Shown here: piece by piece, positions 27,310 through 35,469 of the stretch
Position numbering within the stretch: position 1 is the stretch's first letter
How the letters are laid out: each line of letters starts with the position of its first letter
DNA from: Pseudoflavonifractor sp.
GTDB lineage: Bacteria > Bacteroidota > Bacteroidia > Bacteroidales > Muribaculaceae
Direction: 5' to 3'
Length of the DNA stretch: 64,000 nucleotides
NCBI GenBank assembly: GCA_023667145.1
Contig: JAMPAQ010000003.1
Coordinates: 21,307-85,306, forward strand
The notes under the pieces: model-generated
Databases searched by the model: none
The model's input: the letters and a program-made list of their open reading frames with translations, nothing else
Told to the model about the DNA's origin: nothing
Program-made: the position numbers and the translations under genes

Positions 27310-27394
27310 TTTTAAGAAATGACGCGATTTTGTTTTAAGGATTGACGGGATTTTGCTTTAAGAAATGACGGAATTCTGCTTTAAGAAATGACGG
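27310..27394 (+). repeat. Direct repeat array, right of the ATPase gene
   Basis: Three complete 23-bp units start at 27310, 27333 and 27356, and a 16-bp partial one at 27379. The core is TTTTAAGAAATGACGCGATT / CTTTAAGAAATGACGG. Orientation is the same as in the left array. The array lies immediately upstream of the ATPase promoter, so it could also act as an operator. Confidence 0.85.
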
Positions 27395-27676
27395 TGGCTA
27401 TTGAGAGAATGCAATTTATGGGGCAAATATCAGGGTTTTAATAATTAATGACGTGATGAGGACGGGGATATTGATAGGGGAGTAGGGGATTTTTTGTGGG
27501 GAGATGATGGGGGATTGGAAATATTTGTTACTTTTGTAGGTGACGTTGATTGCGTGACTTTGACCGCCGGAGCGGATGATGCCGTGAGAAACGCCATGAA
27601 AAACCGATTGGCGACCAACATTAGGGCAAATGATGCTGTTATAAGAGGTAGGGTGTCAATCAAACCACGATAACTG
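27395..27676 (+). promoter_or_regulatory. Upstream region of the cytochrome bd operon
   Basis: No gene is credible here. A perfect -7 element TACTTTTG is at 27529-27536 without a good -33 partner at normal spacing. It would give a leader of about 134 nt before the DUF4492 gene. Factor-dependent activation would explain the missing -33. Confidence 0.4.
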
Positions 27677-27922
27677 ATGGAAGCGATTAATGAGGAGAAT
27701 GGTGGTCGGCGCGTGCCGCTGCCGGTGAGGATATATCGGTTTTACCGCGACGGGTTCCGCTCGATGACGGTCGGGCGGGAACTGTGGTTGCTCATATTGG
27801 TCAAGCTGTTTCTGCTGTTTTTCGTGCTCAAGTTGTTTTTCTTCCCCAACCTGCTTGAGCGAGACTACGATACCGACACCGAGCGGGCCGGGGCTGTGAG
27901 GAGCGCGTTGATAGGCCGATGA
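27677..27922 (+). CDS. DUF4492 small membrane protein beside cydAB
   Basis: Protein of 81 residues: a basic N-terminal part (VRIYRFYRDGFRSMTVGREL), one hydrophobic helix (LWLLILVKLFLLFFVLKLFF) and an FPN-LLERDYDTD tail. This is the DUF4492 pattern, a family I know as sitting directly before cydA in Bacteroidetes. It may be a small accessory subunit or assembly factor of cytochrome bd oxidase, comparable in role to CydX of E. coli, but this is inference from position. It starts 62 bp before cydA in the same direction. Confidence 0.8.
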   Translation: MEAINEENGGRRVPLPVRIYRFYRDGFRSMTVGRELWLLILVKLFLLFFVLKLFFFPNLLERDYDTDTERAGAVRSALIGR

Positions 27923-27984
27923 CAGCCGTCACGGGAGCCGGTGGACAAGACGTGAAAACTATTTATTAATAAAAATATCGGATT

Positions 27985-29559
27985 ATGGATGATTTGATGA
28001 GTGTGGTCGACTGGTCGCGATGGCAGTTTGCGCTGACGGCTATCTACCATTGGCTTTTTGTGCCGCTGACACTGGGATTGTCGGTTATTGTCGGAGTCAT
28101 GGAGACGGTCTATTACCGCCGCCGGACAGAGAAATGGCTCAAGATGACAAAATTCTGGATGCTGCTGTTTGGCATCAACTTTGCCATCGGCGTTGCCACG
28201 GGCATCACGCTTGAGTTTGAGTTTGGCACAAACTGGTCAAACTACAGTTGGTTTGTGGGCGACATCTTCGGAGCGCCTCTCGCCATCGAGGGATTGCTGG
28301 CATTTTTCATGGAAGCCACCTTTGTGGCGGTGATGTTCTTTGGGTGGAACAAGGTGTCACCGAGATTTCACCTCGCCTCGACGTGGCTCACGGCCATCGG
28401 CGCGACCATCTCGGCGGCGTGGATACTGATAGCCAACGCGTGGATGCAATATCCCGTGGGCATGGAGTTTGACCCGGAGCAGATGCGCAACGTCATGGAC
28501 GACTTCTGGGCGCTCGTGCTGTCGCCGGTGGCTGTCAACAAGTCTTTCCATGCCGTGATGAGCGGTTGGACGCTGGCCGGAGTGTTTGTCATCGGTGTAA
28601 GCTGCTGGATGCTTCTGAAGCGGCGCAACCGCGACTTTGCCATCAGTTCCATCAAGGTGGCCGGATGGGTAGGACTCGTCGGCATCGTGCTGACAGCCTA
28701 TACCGGCGATGGGTCGGCCATCGAGGTGACCAAGCATCAGCCGATGAAGCTCGCCGCGATGGAGGGTCTGTATAACGGCAGCCGGGGGCAGTCAATCGTA
28801 GCCTTCGGCATACTCAATCCCGACAAGCGTTGGGACAACGACGAGGAGGAGTTTCTGTTTCACATCTCCATCCCCAAGGGGTTGTCGCTGCTCGCCACCC
28901 ATGACCCCGACGCGTTTGTGTCGGGAATTGACGACCTCATTGCCGGGCGCACTATCAACGAGTCGGGCGACACGGTCTATGCCGACTCATACGCCGACCG
29001 CATAGCCATCGGGCGCAAGGCCCACGAGGGGCTGCGCGGATTTGACGCGGCGATGGCGCGTGGCGACAAGGCCGCGATGGACAGTTGCCGCGAGGTGATA
29101 AAGGATAATTACCGTTACTTTGGCTACGGCTATCTCGACACGCCCGGTGAGGCCGTGCCGCCGGTGGCCGTGACATTCTACGCGTTTCATATCATGGTCA
29201 CTCTCGGCGGGTATTTCGTGCTGTTCTTCCTCCTCGCGCTGTGGCTCGCCTACCGCCGTCCGACGGTCATGGAGGCCAAATGGGTGTGCTGGATAGGGAT
29301 GTTGTCGATACCGTTGATGTGGATATGCTCAGAAGCCGGATGGGTTGTCGCCGAGGTTGGCCGTCAGCCATGGGTGATTGAGAGCATCATGCCTACACGT
29401 GCGGCCATATCGGACATCTCGGTGGGCACGGTGCAGACGACGTTCTGGCTCTTTGCCGCTATAGCCACCGTGCTGCTCGTGGCTGAGATGAGCATCATGA
29501 TACGTGAGATTGGCCGATTCAGGATCGACAATGACAACGACAGTAATAACGCTAAATAA
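27985..29559 (+). CDS. cydA: Cytochrome bd oxidase subunit I
   Basis: Quinol-oxidising subunit of the high-affinity terminal oxidase, 524 residues, about nine membrane helices. YHWLFVPLTLGLS carries the haem b595 ligand (His22) and NKSFHAVMSGW the haem b558 ligand (His189). Glu102 and Glu110 in LAIEGLLAFFMEATFV match the conserved proton-channel acids. GRQPWVI and the quinol-loop region are present but the loop is of the short type. The start at 27985 gives a normal N-terminus. In the operon DUF4492-cydA-cydB it lets the anaerobe consume traces of oxygen. Confidence 0.97.
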   Translation: MDDLMSVVDWSRWQFALTAIYHWLFVPLTLGLSVIVGVMETVYYRRRTEKWLKMTKFWMLLFGINFAIGVATGITLEFEFGTNWSNYSWFVGDIFGAPLAIEGLLAFFMEATFVAVMFFGWNKVSPRFHLASTWLTAIGATISAAWILIANAWMQYPVGMEFDPEQMRNVMDDFWALVLSPVAVNKSFHAVMSGWTLAGVFVIGVSCWMLLKRRNRDFAISSIKVAGWVGLVGIVLTAYTGDGSAIEVTKHQPMKLAAMEGLYNGSRGQSIVAFGILNPDKRWDNDEEEFLFHISIPKGLSLLATHDPDAFVSGIDDLIAGRTINESGDTVYADSYADRIAIGRKAHEGLRGFDAAMARGDKAAMDSCREVIKDNYRYFGYGYLDTPGEAVPPVAVTFYAFHIMVTLGGYFVLFFLLALWLAYRRPTVMEAKWVCWIGMLSIPLMWICSEAGWVVAEVGRQPWVIESIMPTRAAISDISVGTVQTTFWLFAAIATVLLVAEMSIMIREIGRFRIDNDNDSNNAK

Positions 29560-29568
29560 TGTAAGGCT

Positions 29569-30714
29569 ATGATACAGATGGAATATCTACAGGAATATTG
29601 GTGGTTGCTCATCTCGGTACTTGGCGCCGTGTTGGTGTTCATGCTGTTTGTGCAGGGTGGGCAGACGATGTTGTGCAGCGCCCGTGGCGACGTGGAGCGG
29701 TCGATGATGGTCAACTCGCTCGGGCGCAAGTGGGAACTGACGTTCACGACACTGGTCGTTTTTGGAGGCGCGTTCTTTGCCTCGTTTCCGCTGTTCTACT
29801 CCACGAGTTTCGGCGGGGCCTACTGGTTGTGGATGATAATACTGTTCAGCTTCATACTCCAGGCCGTCAGCTACGAGTTCAGGCGCAAGCCCGGCAACCT
29901 GTATGGCACGAAAGTGTATGACAAGTTTCTGCTGGTCAACGGCCTCATTGGGTGCGTGCTGCTCGGCGTGGCGGTCGGGACATTTTTTTTCGGGGCCGAT
30001 TTCACGGTCACCAAGGGCAATCTGCTCGACACGTCGTCGCCGGTCATCTCGCGCTGGACGGTGCCTACACGCGGACTTGAGGCCGTGGCCGATTGGCGCT
30101 GCCTGTTGCTTGGCCTGACGGTGCTTTTCCTCGCCCGCACGCAAGCGTCGCTCTATTTCATCAACAATACGGCTGATGACGAGGAGTTTACGGCGCGTTG
30201 CCGCAAGCGGGTGGCTACAAACGGACTGATATTCGTGATACTGTTTCTCGCGTTCTATTACTGGCTGCTGACGTTTGACGGCTACGAGACCCGGGTGGAT
30301 GGCGGGTTTGAGCGCGTGCCGTACAAGTATTTCCACAACTATACGGACATGTGGTGGTGTGCCGTGATGTGGGTTGTCGGCGTGGTGCTTGTGCTCTATG
30401 CCATAATCCGCACGGTCTACGACCGTCATTTCACCAAGGGGATATGGTTCTCGGGCATAGGCACGGTGCTTGTGGTGCTCACCCTGTTCTGGGTTGCCGG
30501 GTACAACAATACCCCCTACTATCCCTCGATGGCCGACCCGGCAAGCTCGCTGACCATCTACAACAGCTCGTCGAGCCATTTCACCCTTGAGACCATGAGC
30601 TGGGTATCGCTGCTGATACCGTTTGTTTTAGCCTACATCGCCTACGTGTGGCACTCGATGGACCGCAAGTCCATCACTCCCGCCGAGATGCGTGGCGACG
30701 GACACAAGTATTGA
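29569..30714 (+). CDS. cydB: Cytochrome bd oxidase subunit II
   Basis: Second structural subunit, 381 residues, about eight to nine membrane helices. MEYLQEYWWLLISVLGAVLVFMLFVQGGQTML, SLGRKWELTFTTLVVFGGAFFASFPLFY and YEFRRKPGN match the CydB family of Bacteroidetes. It follows cydA after 9 bp. A rho-independent terminator closes the operon 45 bp after the stop. Confidence 0.96.
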   Translation: MIQMEYLQEYWWLLISVLGAVLVFMLFVQGGQTMLCSARGDVERSMMVNSLGRKWELTFTTLVVFGGAFFASFPLFYSTSFGGAYWLWMIILFSFILQAVSYEFRRKPGNLYGTKVYDKFLLVNGLIGCVLLGVAVGTFFFGADFTVTKGNLLDTSSPVISRWTVPTRGLEAVADWRCLLLGLTVLFLARTQASLYFINNTADDEEFTARCRKRVATNGLIFVILFLAFYYWLLTFDGYETRVDGGFERVPYKYFHNYTDMWWCAVMWVVGVVLVLYAIIRTVYDRHFTKGIWFSGIGTVLVVLTLFWVAGYNNTPYYPSMADPASSLTIYNSSSSHFTLETMSWVSLLIPFVLAYIAYVWHSMDRKSITPAEMRGDGHKY

Positions 30715-30758
30715 CACGCTGCCCGGCGGCCAATGGCTGCGGGCTGCTAAGAGTTGGA

Positions 30759-30786
30759 GGCCGGACTTTGCGTTCCGGCCTTTTTT
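30759..30786 (+). terminator. Terminator of the cyd operon
   Basis: Stem GGCCGGA (30759-30765) with TCCGGCC (30774-30780) and six T. The loop contains the TTTG that doubles as the -33 element of the following gene. Confidence 0.85.
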
Positions 30787-30796
30787 CATTATTTTT
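30767..30796 (+). promoter_or_regulatory. Promoter of the YigZ gene, embedded in the cyd terminator
   Basis: TTTG (30767-30770), 18 bp, TATTTTTG (30789-30796). The expected start, 5-9 nt after the -7 element, coincides with the ATG at 30803, so the mRNA may be leaderless. Confidence 0.6.
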
Positions 30797-30802
30797 GCGT
30801 GT

Positions 30803-31399
30803 ATGAGTGACACGTATTACACTTTGGAAGGACCCGCCGAGGGCATCTATAAGGAGAAGATGAGTAAGTTCATGGCTTTTGCCTATCCTATCGGGAGCGT
30901 GGAGGAGGCCAAGGAGCATATCGCCGCGTTGAGGAAAAAGTACTTTGACGCACGTCACGTGTGCTGGGCCTACATGCTCGGCGCTGACCGACAGACCTTT
31001 CATAGCAACGATGACGGCGAGCCGTCGGGTACGGCAGGGAAGCCTATTCTCGGCCAGATAAACTCGGCGGGCATAACCAATGTCGTGATAGGAGTAGTGA
31101 GATATTTCGGCGGGATAAAACTCGGGACGAGCGGACTCATCGTAGCATATCGCGAGGCGACGCGTGAGGCGATAGCCTCGGGCAAGGTAATCGAGTGTCA
31201 CGAGATGTCGCGGATAGAGTTCAGATTTCCCTACCTGTCGATGAACGACGTGATGCGTGCCGTCAAGGATCCCGAGGTAAGGATTGTCAGCCAGAGGTTT
31301 GACAACTCATGCGAGATGGAAGTGGAAATCCGTGCCGACCGCGCCGAAGCGCTGAGAACACGGATTGGTGACATAGACGGGGTGACAATGGCCGATTAG
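30803..31399 (+). CDS. YigZ/IMPACT-family protein
   Basis: Cytosolic protein of 198 residues of the YigZ/UPF0029 (IMPACT) family. DARHVCWAYMLG, SNDDGEPSGTAGKPIL and VVRYFGGIKLGTSGLIVAYREA are the family signatures, followed by a ferredoxin-like C-terminal DUF1949-type domain. The role is not settled; the eukaryotic relative modulates Gcn2 signalling. The ATG at 30803 is chosen because the longer frame from 30692 would include the cyd terminator and promoter. Converges with queA, 35 bp away. Confidence 0.92.
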   Translation: MSDTYYTLEGPAEGIYKEKMSKFMAFAYPIGSVEEAKEHIAALRKKYFDARHVCWAYMLGADRQTFHSNDDGEPSGTAGKPILGQINSAGITNVVIGVVRYFGGIKLGTSGLIVAYREATREAIASGKVIECHEMSRIEFRFPYLSMNDVMRAVKDPEVRIVSQRFDNSCEMEVEIRADRAEALRTRIGDIDGVTMAD

Positions 31400-31434
31400 C
31401 AGTGGCCGTCACTCCATAATGGTTGACTTGGACA

Positions 31435-32484
31435 TCAGATGATGAGCATGGCGTCGCCGTAGGCGCCGAAACGGTATTTCTCCTTGACAGCCTCGTCGTA
31501 GGCGTGCATGATGAGGTCGTAGCCGCCAAATGCCGCCACCATCATGAGCATGGTTGAGTAGGGGAGGTGGAAGTTTGACACAAATGAGGTCGCCACAGTA
31601 AAGTCGTAGGGGGGGAAAATGAACTTGTTGGTCCAGCCGGTATAGGTCTTCATGTGACCGCCCATCGAGACGGCGCTTGCCATGCCGCGAAGCACGGAGG
31701 TGCCGACGGCGCACACCTGCTTGTCCGTGTCCTTGGCGTGGTTGACAGTCTCGACGAGCTGCTCTGACGCGTCCATCTGTTCGGAGTCCATGCGGTGTTT
31801 GGTAAGGTCCTCGACATCAATCTCGCGGAAATTGCCAAGGCCGGAGTGGACGGTGAGATATGCCGACTTAATGCCCTTGATTTCCATGCGCTTGAGTAGC
31901 TCACGGGAGAAGTGGAGTCCGGCGGCGGGTGCCACCACGGCACCCTCCTTGGCGGCAAATATGCACTGATAGCGGGCTGCGTCGTCCTCGTCGGGCTCGC
32001 GCTTGATGTAGTCGGGCAGGGGTGTCTGGCCGAGCTTGAAGAGAGCGTCCTTGAACTCCTCGTGGCTACCGTCGTAGAGGAAACGCAGCGTGCGGCCACG
32101 TGAGGTGGTGTTGTCGATAACCTCGGCAACCATCGACTCGTCGTCACCAAAGTAGAGCTTGTTGCCGATGCGTATCTTGCGGGCCGGCTCGACAAGCACG
32201 TCCCACAACTTATGCTCCTCGTTGAGCTCACGGAGGAGGAATACCTCTATCTTGGCCCCGGTCTTCTCCTTGTTGCCGTAGAGGCGGGCGGGAAATACCA
32301 TCGTGTCGTTGAACACGAAGACATCACCGTCATTGAAATAGTTGATTATCTCCTTGAAAATGTGGTTTTCGATTTCGCCTGTCTTGCGGTTTACCACCAT
32401 CAGGCGCGACTCGTCACGCGAGGGAGCCGGATATTGGGCAATCAGCTCCTCGGGGAGTTTGAACTTGAATTGAGATAATTTCAT
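31435..32484 (-). CDS. queA: tRNA ribosyltransferase-isomerase QueA
   Basis: Transfers the ribosyl part of S-adenosylmethionine to preQ1 in tRNA, giving epoxyqueuosine at the wobble position. 349 residues, family length. [66 protein letters not shown] and a C-terminal [19 protein letters not shown] match QueA. Last gene of the operon ftsX-DUF3098-uppP-truB-queA, 75 bp after truB. Confidence 0.97.
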   Translation of the reverse strand: MKLSQFKFKLPEELIAQYPAPSRDESRLMVVNRKTGEIENHIFKEIINYFNDGDVFVFNDTMVFPARLYGNKEKTGAKIEVFLLRELNEEHKLWDVLVEPARKIRIGNKLYFGDDESMVAEVIDNTTSRGRTLRFLYDGSHEEFKDALFKLGQTPLPDYIKREPDEDDAARYQCIFAAKEGAVVAPAAGLHFSRELLKRMEIKGIKSAYLTVHSGLGNFREIDVEDLTKHRMDSEQMDASEQLVETVNHAKDTDKQVCAVGTSVLRGMASAVSMGGHMKTYTGWTNKFIFPPYDFTVATSFVSNFHLPYSTMLMMVAAFGGYDLIMHAYDEAVKEKYRFGAYGDAMLII

Positions 32485-32559
32485 AATCGTATAATCGTGT
32501 ATAATCTTGTATTCCTGTATGTTTGCGCGGTCTCAGACCGGGCGGGTTGTCAATCTCCG

Positions 32560-33282
32560 TCAGTAGTCGCCTGTTGCCTTGTCGTCGGGCATTGTGATTT
32601 CGACCTCCGACAGCATGGCAATAGCGCTGTCGACATCCATGCAGCGGTCAATCGCGATGTCGCCGACCCTCGTGCGCCGCAGGGCTGTCAGATGACCGCC
32701 TGACCCGAGCGCCGCACCGATGTCGCGGGCGAGGGCGCGGATGTAGGTGCCCTTGCTGCACACGACGCGTATCGTGATGCTCTCGGGCGAGAAGTCGAGC
32801 AGCTCAATCTCGTCGATGACGAGCGTCTTGGGCTTGAGTTCCACCTCGTGGCCCTTGCGGGCCATCTTGTAGGCCCGCTTTCCATCGACCTTGCAGGCCG
32901 AGAATGCGGGGGGAATCTGCTCTATGGACCCGGTGAACCGCCGCAGTGTCTCCTCGACAAGCTGACGGGTGATGTGGCCGGTAGGATAGGTGGCATCAAT
33001 TCCTGTCTCAAGGTCGTAGGATGGGGTGGTGGCCCCGAGGGCTATGGTGGCCACATATTCCTTGACATGGGCCTGAAGCTCGTCGATGAGCTTGGTGGCC
33101 TTTCCCGTACAGACCACCATCACCCCGGTGGCGAGGGGGTCGAGGGTGCCGGCATGGCCTACCTTGATCTTGCGCAGGCCCATGCGACGCAGCAAGGTGC
33201 CGCGCACACGCTTGACCACGTCAAACGAAGTCCACTTGAGCGGTTTGTCAATATACAGTATCTCTCCGGTCAGGAAGTCCAT
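32560..33282 (-). CDS. truB: tRNA pseudouridine(55) synthase
   Basis: Makes pseudouridine 55 in the T-loop of tRNAs. 240 residues. ILYIDKPLKWTSFDVVKRVR, then KVGHAGTLDPLATGVMVVCTG with catalytic Asp48, EYVATIALGATTPSYDLET and SKGTYIRALARDIGAALG are the TruB motifs. No long PUA extension is present, as is usual for the short bacterial type. It starts 9 bp after uppP, so translation is probably coupled. Confidence 0.97.
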   Translation of the reverse strand: MDFLTGEILYIDKPLKWTSFDVVKRVRGTLLRRMGLRKIKVGHAGTLDPLATGVMVVCTGKATKLIDELQAHVKEYVATIALGATTPSYDLETGIDATYPTGHITRQLVEETLRRFTGSIEQIPPAFSACKVDGKRAYKMARKGHEVELKPKTLVIDEIELLDFSPESITIRVVCSKGTYIRALARDIGAALGSGGHLTALRRTRVGDIAIDRCMDVDSAIAMLSEVEITMPDDKATGDY

Positions 33283-33291
33283 TACAATCGT

Positions 33292-34125
33292 TTACCAGCA
33301 GATGCAGATTATACCCATGATGACGCAGTAGACGGCAAACCACACGAGCTTGCCTTTCTTGACGATGTCGAGCATCCACTTGCAGGCGATGCAACCCACG
33401 ATGAACGCCGATAGGAAGCCGATGATGAGCGGGAACGTTCCCACGGCCTCGGCTGACGACGGCATGGCCTCGTCGGGGAGCAGCATCTCCTTGAGGTCGA
33501 GGAGACCCTTGCCGAGGATGGGGATGATGACCATCAAGAACGAGAACTTGGCGACTTTCTCGCGGTTGTCACCGAGGAGGATGCCGGTGGCGATTGTCGT
33601 ACCCGAGCGTGAGAGTCCCGGGAGTACGGCTATGGCCTGTGAGCATCCGATTATAAAGGCATCGAGCCACGTGATGTCGCGTCCCTGGGGACGGTCGGCA
33701 TGACGGAGCGCCTCGCGGGTGCGGGTGAAGTAGGCGAACGCGAGCAGCAGGGCGGTGACTATGAGGCAGACACCGACGATGGTGAGGTTGCCCTCAAAAA
33801 ATGTCTCCACGTCTTTCTGGAAGAACGCGCCCACGATGCCCACGGGGATGCAGGAGAGCAGTATCTTGCAGACATAATAGAACTTGTCGTCGCGCTTGAA
33901 CGTGAAAAACGAGACTACCAGCGGATAGAACTCGCGCCACAGGATGACGATGGTGCTCAACACGGTGGCGACGTGGAGCATGATGCTGAACTCAAGCGAG
34001 GCATCGGGGTCGAGGCTCACGCCGAGTATGTGCTTGAATATCTCAAGGTGGCCGCTGCTGCTGATGGGCAGGTATTCCGATAATCCTTGTATGATGCCCA
34101 GGATGAGGGCGTCAATCCATTCCAT
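33292..34125 (-). CDS. uppP: Undecaprenyl-diphosphatase
   Basis: Membrane phosphatase (BacA/UppP family) that recycles undecaprenyl diphosphate, the lipid carrier for peptidoglycan and surface glycans. 277 residues, about eight helices. GLSEYLPISSSGHLEIF carries the catalytic Glu17 and the Ser-Ser-Gly-His motif. VLPGLSRSGTTIATGILLG is the second active-site loop. Lies 36 bp after the DUF3098 gene and 9 bp before truB. Confidence 0.97.
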   Translation of the reverse strand: MEWIDALILGIIQGLSEYLPISSSGHLEIFKHILGVSLDPDASLEFSIMLHVATVLSTIVILWREFYPLVVSFFTFKRDDKFYYVCKILLSCIPVGIVGAFFQKDVETFFEGNLTIVGVCLIVTALLLAFAYFTRTREALRHADRPQGRDITWLDAFIIGCSQAIAVLPGLSRSGTTIATGILLGDNREKVAKFSFLMVIIPILGKGLLDLKEMLLPDEAMPSSAEAVGTFPLIIGFLSAFIVGCIACKWMLDIVKKGKLVWFAVYCVIMGIICICW

Positions 34126-34161
34126 AACTTATGCTTATATATGTTTTTATTGTGCAGATTG

Positions 34162-34461
34162 CTATGCCTCGGGGCTGTTGGCCTCACGGGGGGCGTTTTT
34201 CTCCTTGGGGCGGTAGATGATGGCCACGCCCATGAGGATGAAGCCGATAAAGGCGATGGTGGGGCCGACGACCACGCGGCGCGTGCTGAATATGTCGGGG
34301 TTGAAAGCCTCCTCGGTGGAGCTGCCGCCGAGCATGAGCAGGAATCCGGCCACTATCACGATGCCGGCAATGGCCATGAATATGAAGTTGCTCCTGAGCA
34401 GGGGGAAGTCGGCGCGGCTCTCGCGCTCAAGTCCTGTATTGGTATTGTTGTCCTGTTTCAT
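34162..34461 (-). CDS. DUF3098 membrane protein
   Basis: Protein of 99 residues with a polar N-terminus and two membrane helices (FIFMAIAGIVIVAGFLLML and VVVGPTIAFIGFILMGVAII) joined by a loop with FNPDIFSTRR. This is DUF3098, which I know as a Bacteroidetes family encoded between ftsX and uppP. Function unknown. The conserved position suggests a role in envelope biogenesis or division. 27 bp after ftsX. Confidence 0.88.
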   Translation of the reverse strand: MKQDNNTNTGLERESRADFPLLRSNFIFMAIAGIVIVAGFLLMLGGSSTEEAFNPDIFSTRRVVVGPTIAFIGFILMGVAIIYRPKEKNAPREANSPEA

Positions 34462-34488
34462 TGGGGATGATATGTCGGTGGTTATAGA

Positions 34489-35361
34489 CTACTTGAACAT
34501 GCTGTCGTAGTCGAGTCGAATGTACTTGTTGGCGGCAAAGAGGGCGGCGAGTGCGCAGATGAGTATCCCGGCGACCATCATGCCCCCGAATACCCAGGCC
34601 GCGTCGACCCATGAGACGGCACGCATCACCGAGGTATCGAGCGTGCTGCAATAGTAGAGGGTGAGGGCGAGCAGCCCGATGGCTATGAGCGCGGCGATGA
34701 TGCCGTTGATGACGTTGCGGGTGACAAACGGACGTCGTATGAATCCCGGTGTCGCCCCGACGAGTTTCATTGTGTGGATGGTAAACCTCCGGGCGTAGAC
34801 GGTCAGGCGCACAGTGTTGTTGATGAGCACAAATGATATAAGCAGCAGCGCCGCTGCCACGATGGTGAGCACAAGGGCGATGGAGCGAATGTTGTCGTTG
34901 ATCGATTCGACCATCTCGGTGTGCACGTTTATCTCGCTGACGTCGGGCATGTCGCGCAGCGGGGCTACAATCTTGTCGATTGAGTCGACGTCGGCGTAGG
35001 CGGCCTTTACCTTTATCTCAAACTCGGGACGGAACGGGTTGACACCGAGCAGGGCCATGAGGTCTTCGCCAGTCTCGTCCTGCCACTTGGCGAGGGCATC
35101 GTCGGCTGAGTAATACTTGACGCTCGACACGTATGGGGCCGAGGTCCATGATTGCTTGAGACGGTTGATTGACTCCACGGGGGTATCCTCGGCGAGGACG
35201 ACATCAAATCCCATGTTTTCCTTGATGGAGTTGGTGACCGAGTGAGCCGCGATGCCGAGCAGCGCGATGATGCCGAGCAACAGCAGCACGAGTGCCACCG
35301 AGACGGTGGCCGTGAGCTGGGCGCTTAGGGTGGATATTCCCGACCGATGTTTTGTAGCCAT
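34489..35361 (-). CDS. ftsX: Cell division protein FtsX
   Basis: Permease-like partner of FtsE that activates peptidoglycan hydrolysis at the septum. 290 residues from the ATG at 35361: an N-terminal helix (VALVLLLLGIIALLGIAAH), a periplasmic loop (about 50-160) and three C-terminal helices around YARRFTIHTMKLVGATPGFIRRPFV, the FtsX/MacB permease signature. The more distal start at 35379 falls inside the -7 element, so the inner ATG is preferred. First gene of a five-gene operon. ftsE is not in the window. Confidence 0.92.
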   Translation of the reverse strand: MATKHRSGISTLSAQLTATVSVALVLLLLGIIALLGIAAHSVTNSIKENMGFDVVLAEDTPVESINRLKQSWTSAPYVSSVKYYSADDALAKWQDETGEDLMALLGVNPFRPEFEIKVKAAYADVDSIDKIVAPLRDMPDVSEINVHTEMVESINDNIRSIALVLTIVAAALLLISFVLINNTVRLTVYARRFTIHTMKLVGATPGFIRRPFVTRNVINGIIAALIAIGLLALTLYYCSTLDTSVMRAVSWVDAAWVFGGMMVAGILICALAALFAANKYIRLDYDSMFK

Positions 35362-35376
35362 AATTAAAAGATTGTG

Positions 35377-35409
35377 CAAAGATAATACATCAACACCCCC
35401 GTTGTCAAT
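35377..35409 (-). promoter_or_regulatory. Promoter of the ftsX operon
   Basis: Minus-strand ATTG (35409-35406), 21 bp, TATCTTTG (35384-35377). Start near 35370, about 9 nt before the ATG. Confidence 0.55.
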
Positions 35410-35469
35410 AGTTTTGCCTTAAAATTGCATCAATGGGGGTGTAATACAGCAGTATTGGATGTCACGGGG

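Noticed and set aside
25870..27394. CRISPR array
   Set aside because: Units are contiguous 23/33-bp repeats with no unique spacers, and no cas genes are present.
27445..27663. 72-codon minus-strand frame upstream of cydAB
   Set aside because: Low-complexity Ser/Pro-rich translation overlapping the likely cyd promoter.
29587..30579. 330-codon minus-strand open frame
   Set aside because: Antisense of cydB, rich in His/Arg/Gln as shadow frames are.
30692..30802. N-terminal extension of the YigZ protein
   Set aside because: It would be translated from the cyd terminator and lies upstream of the predicted transcription start.
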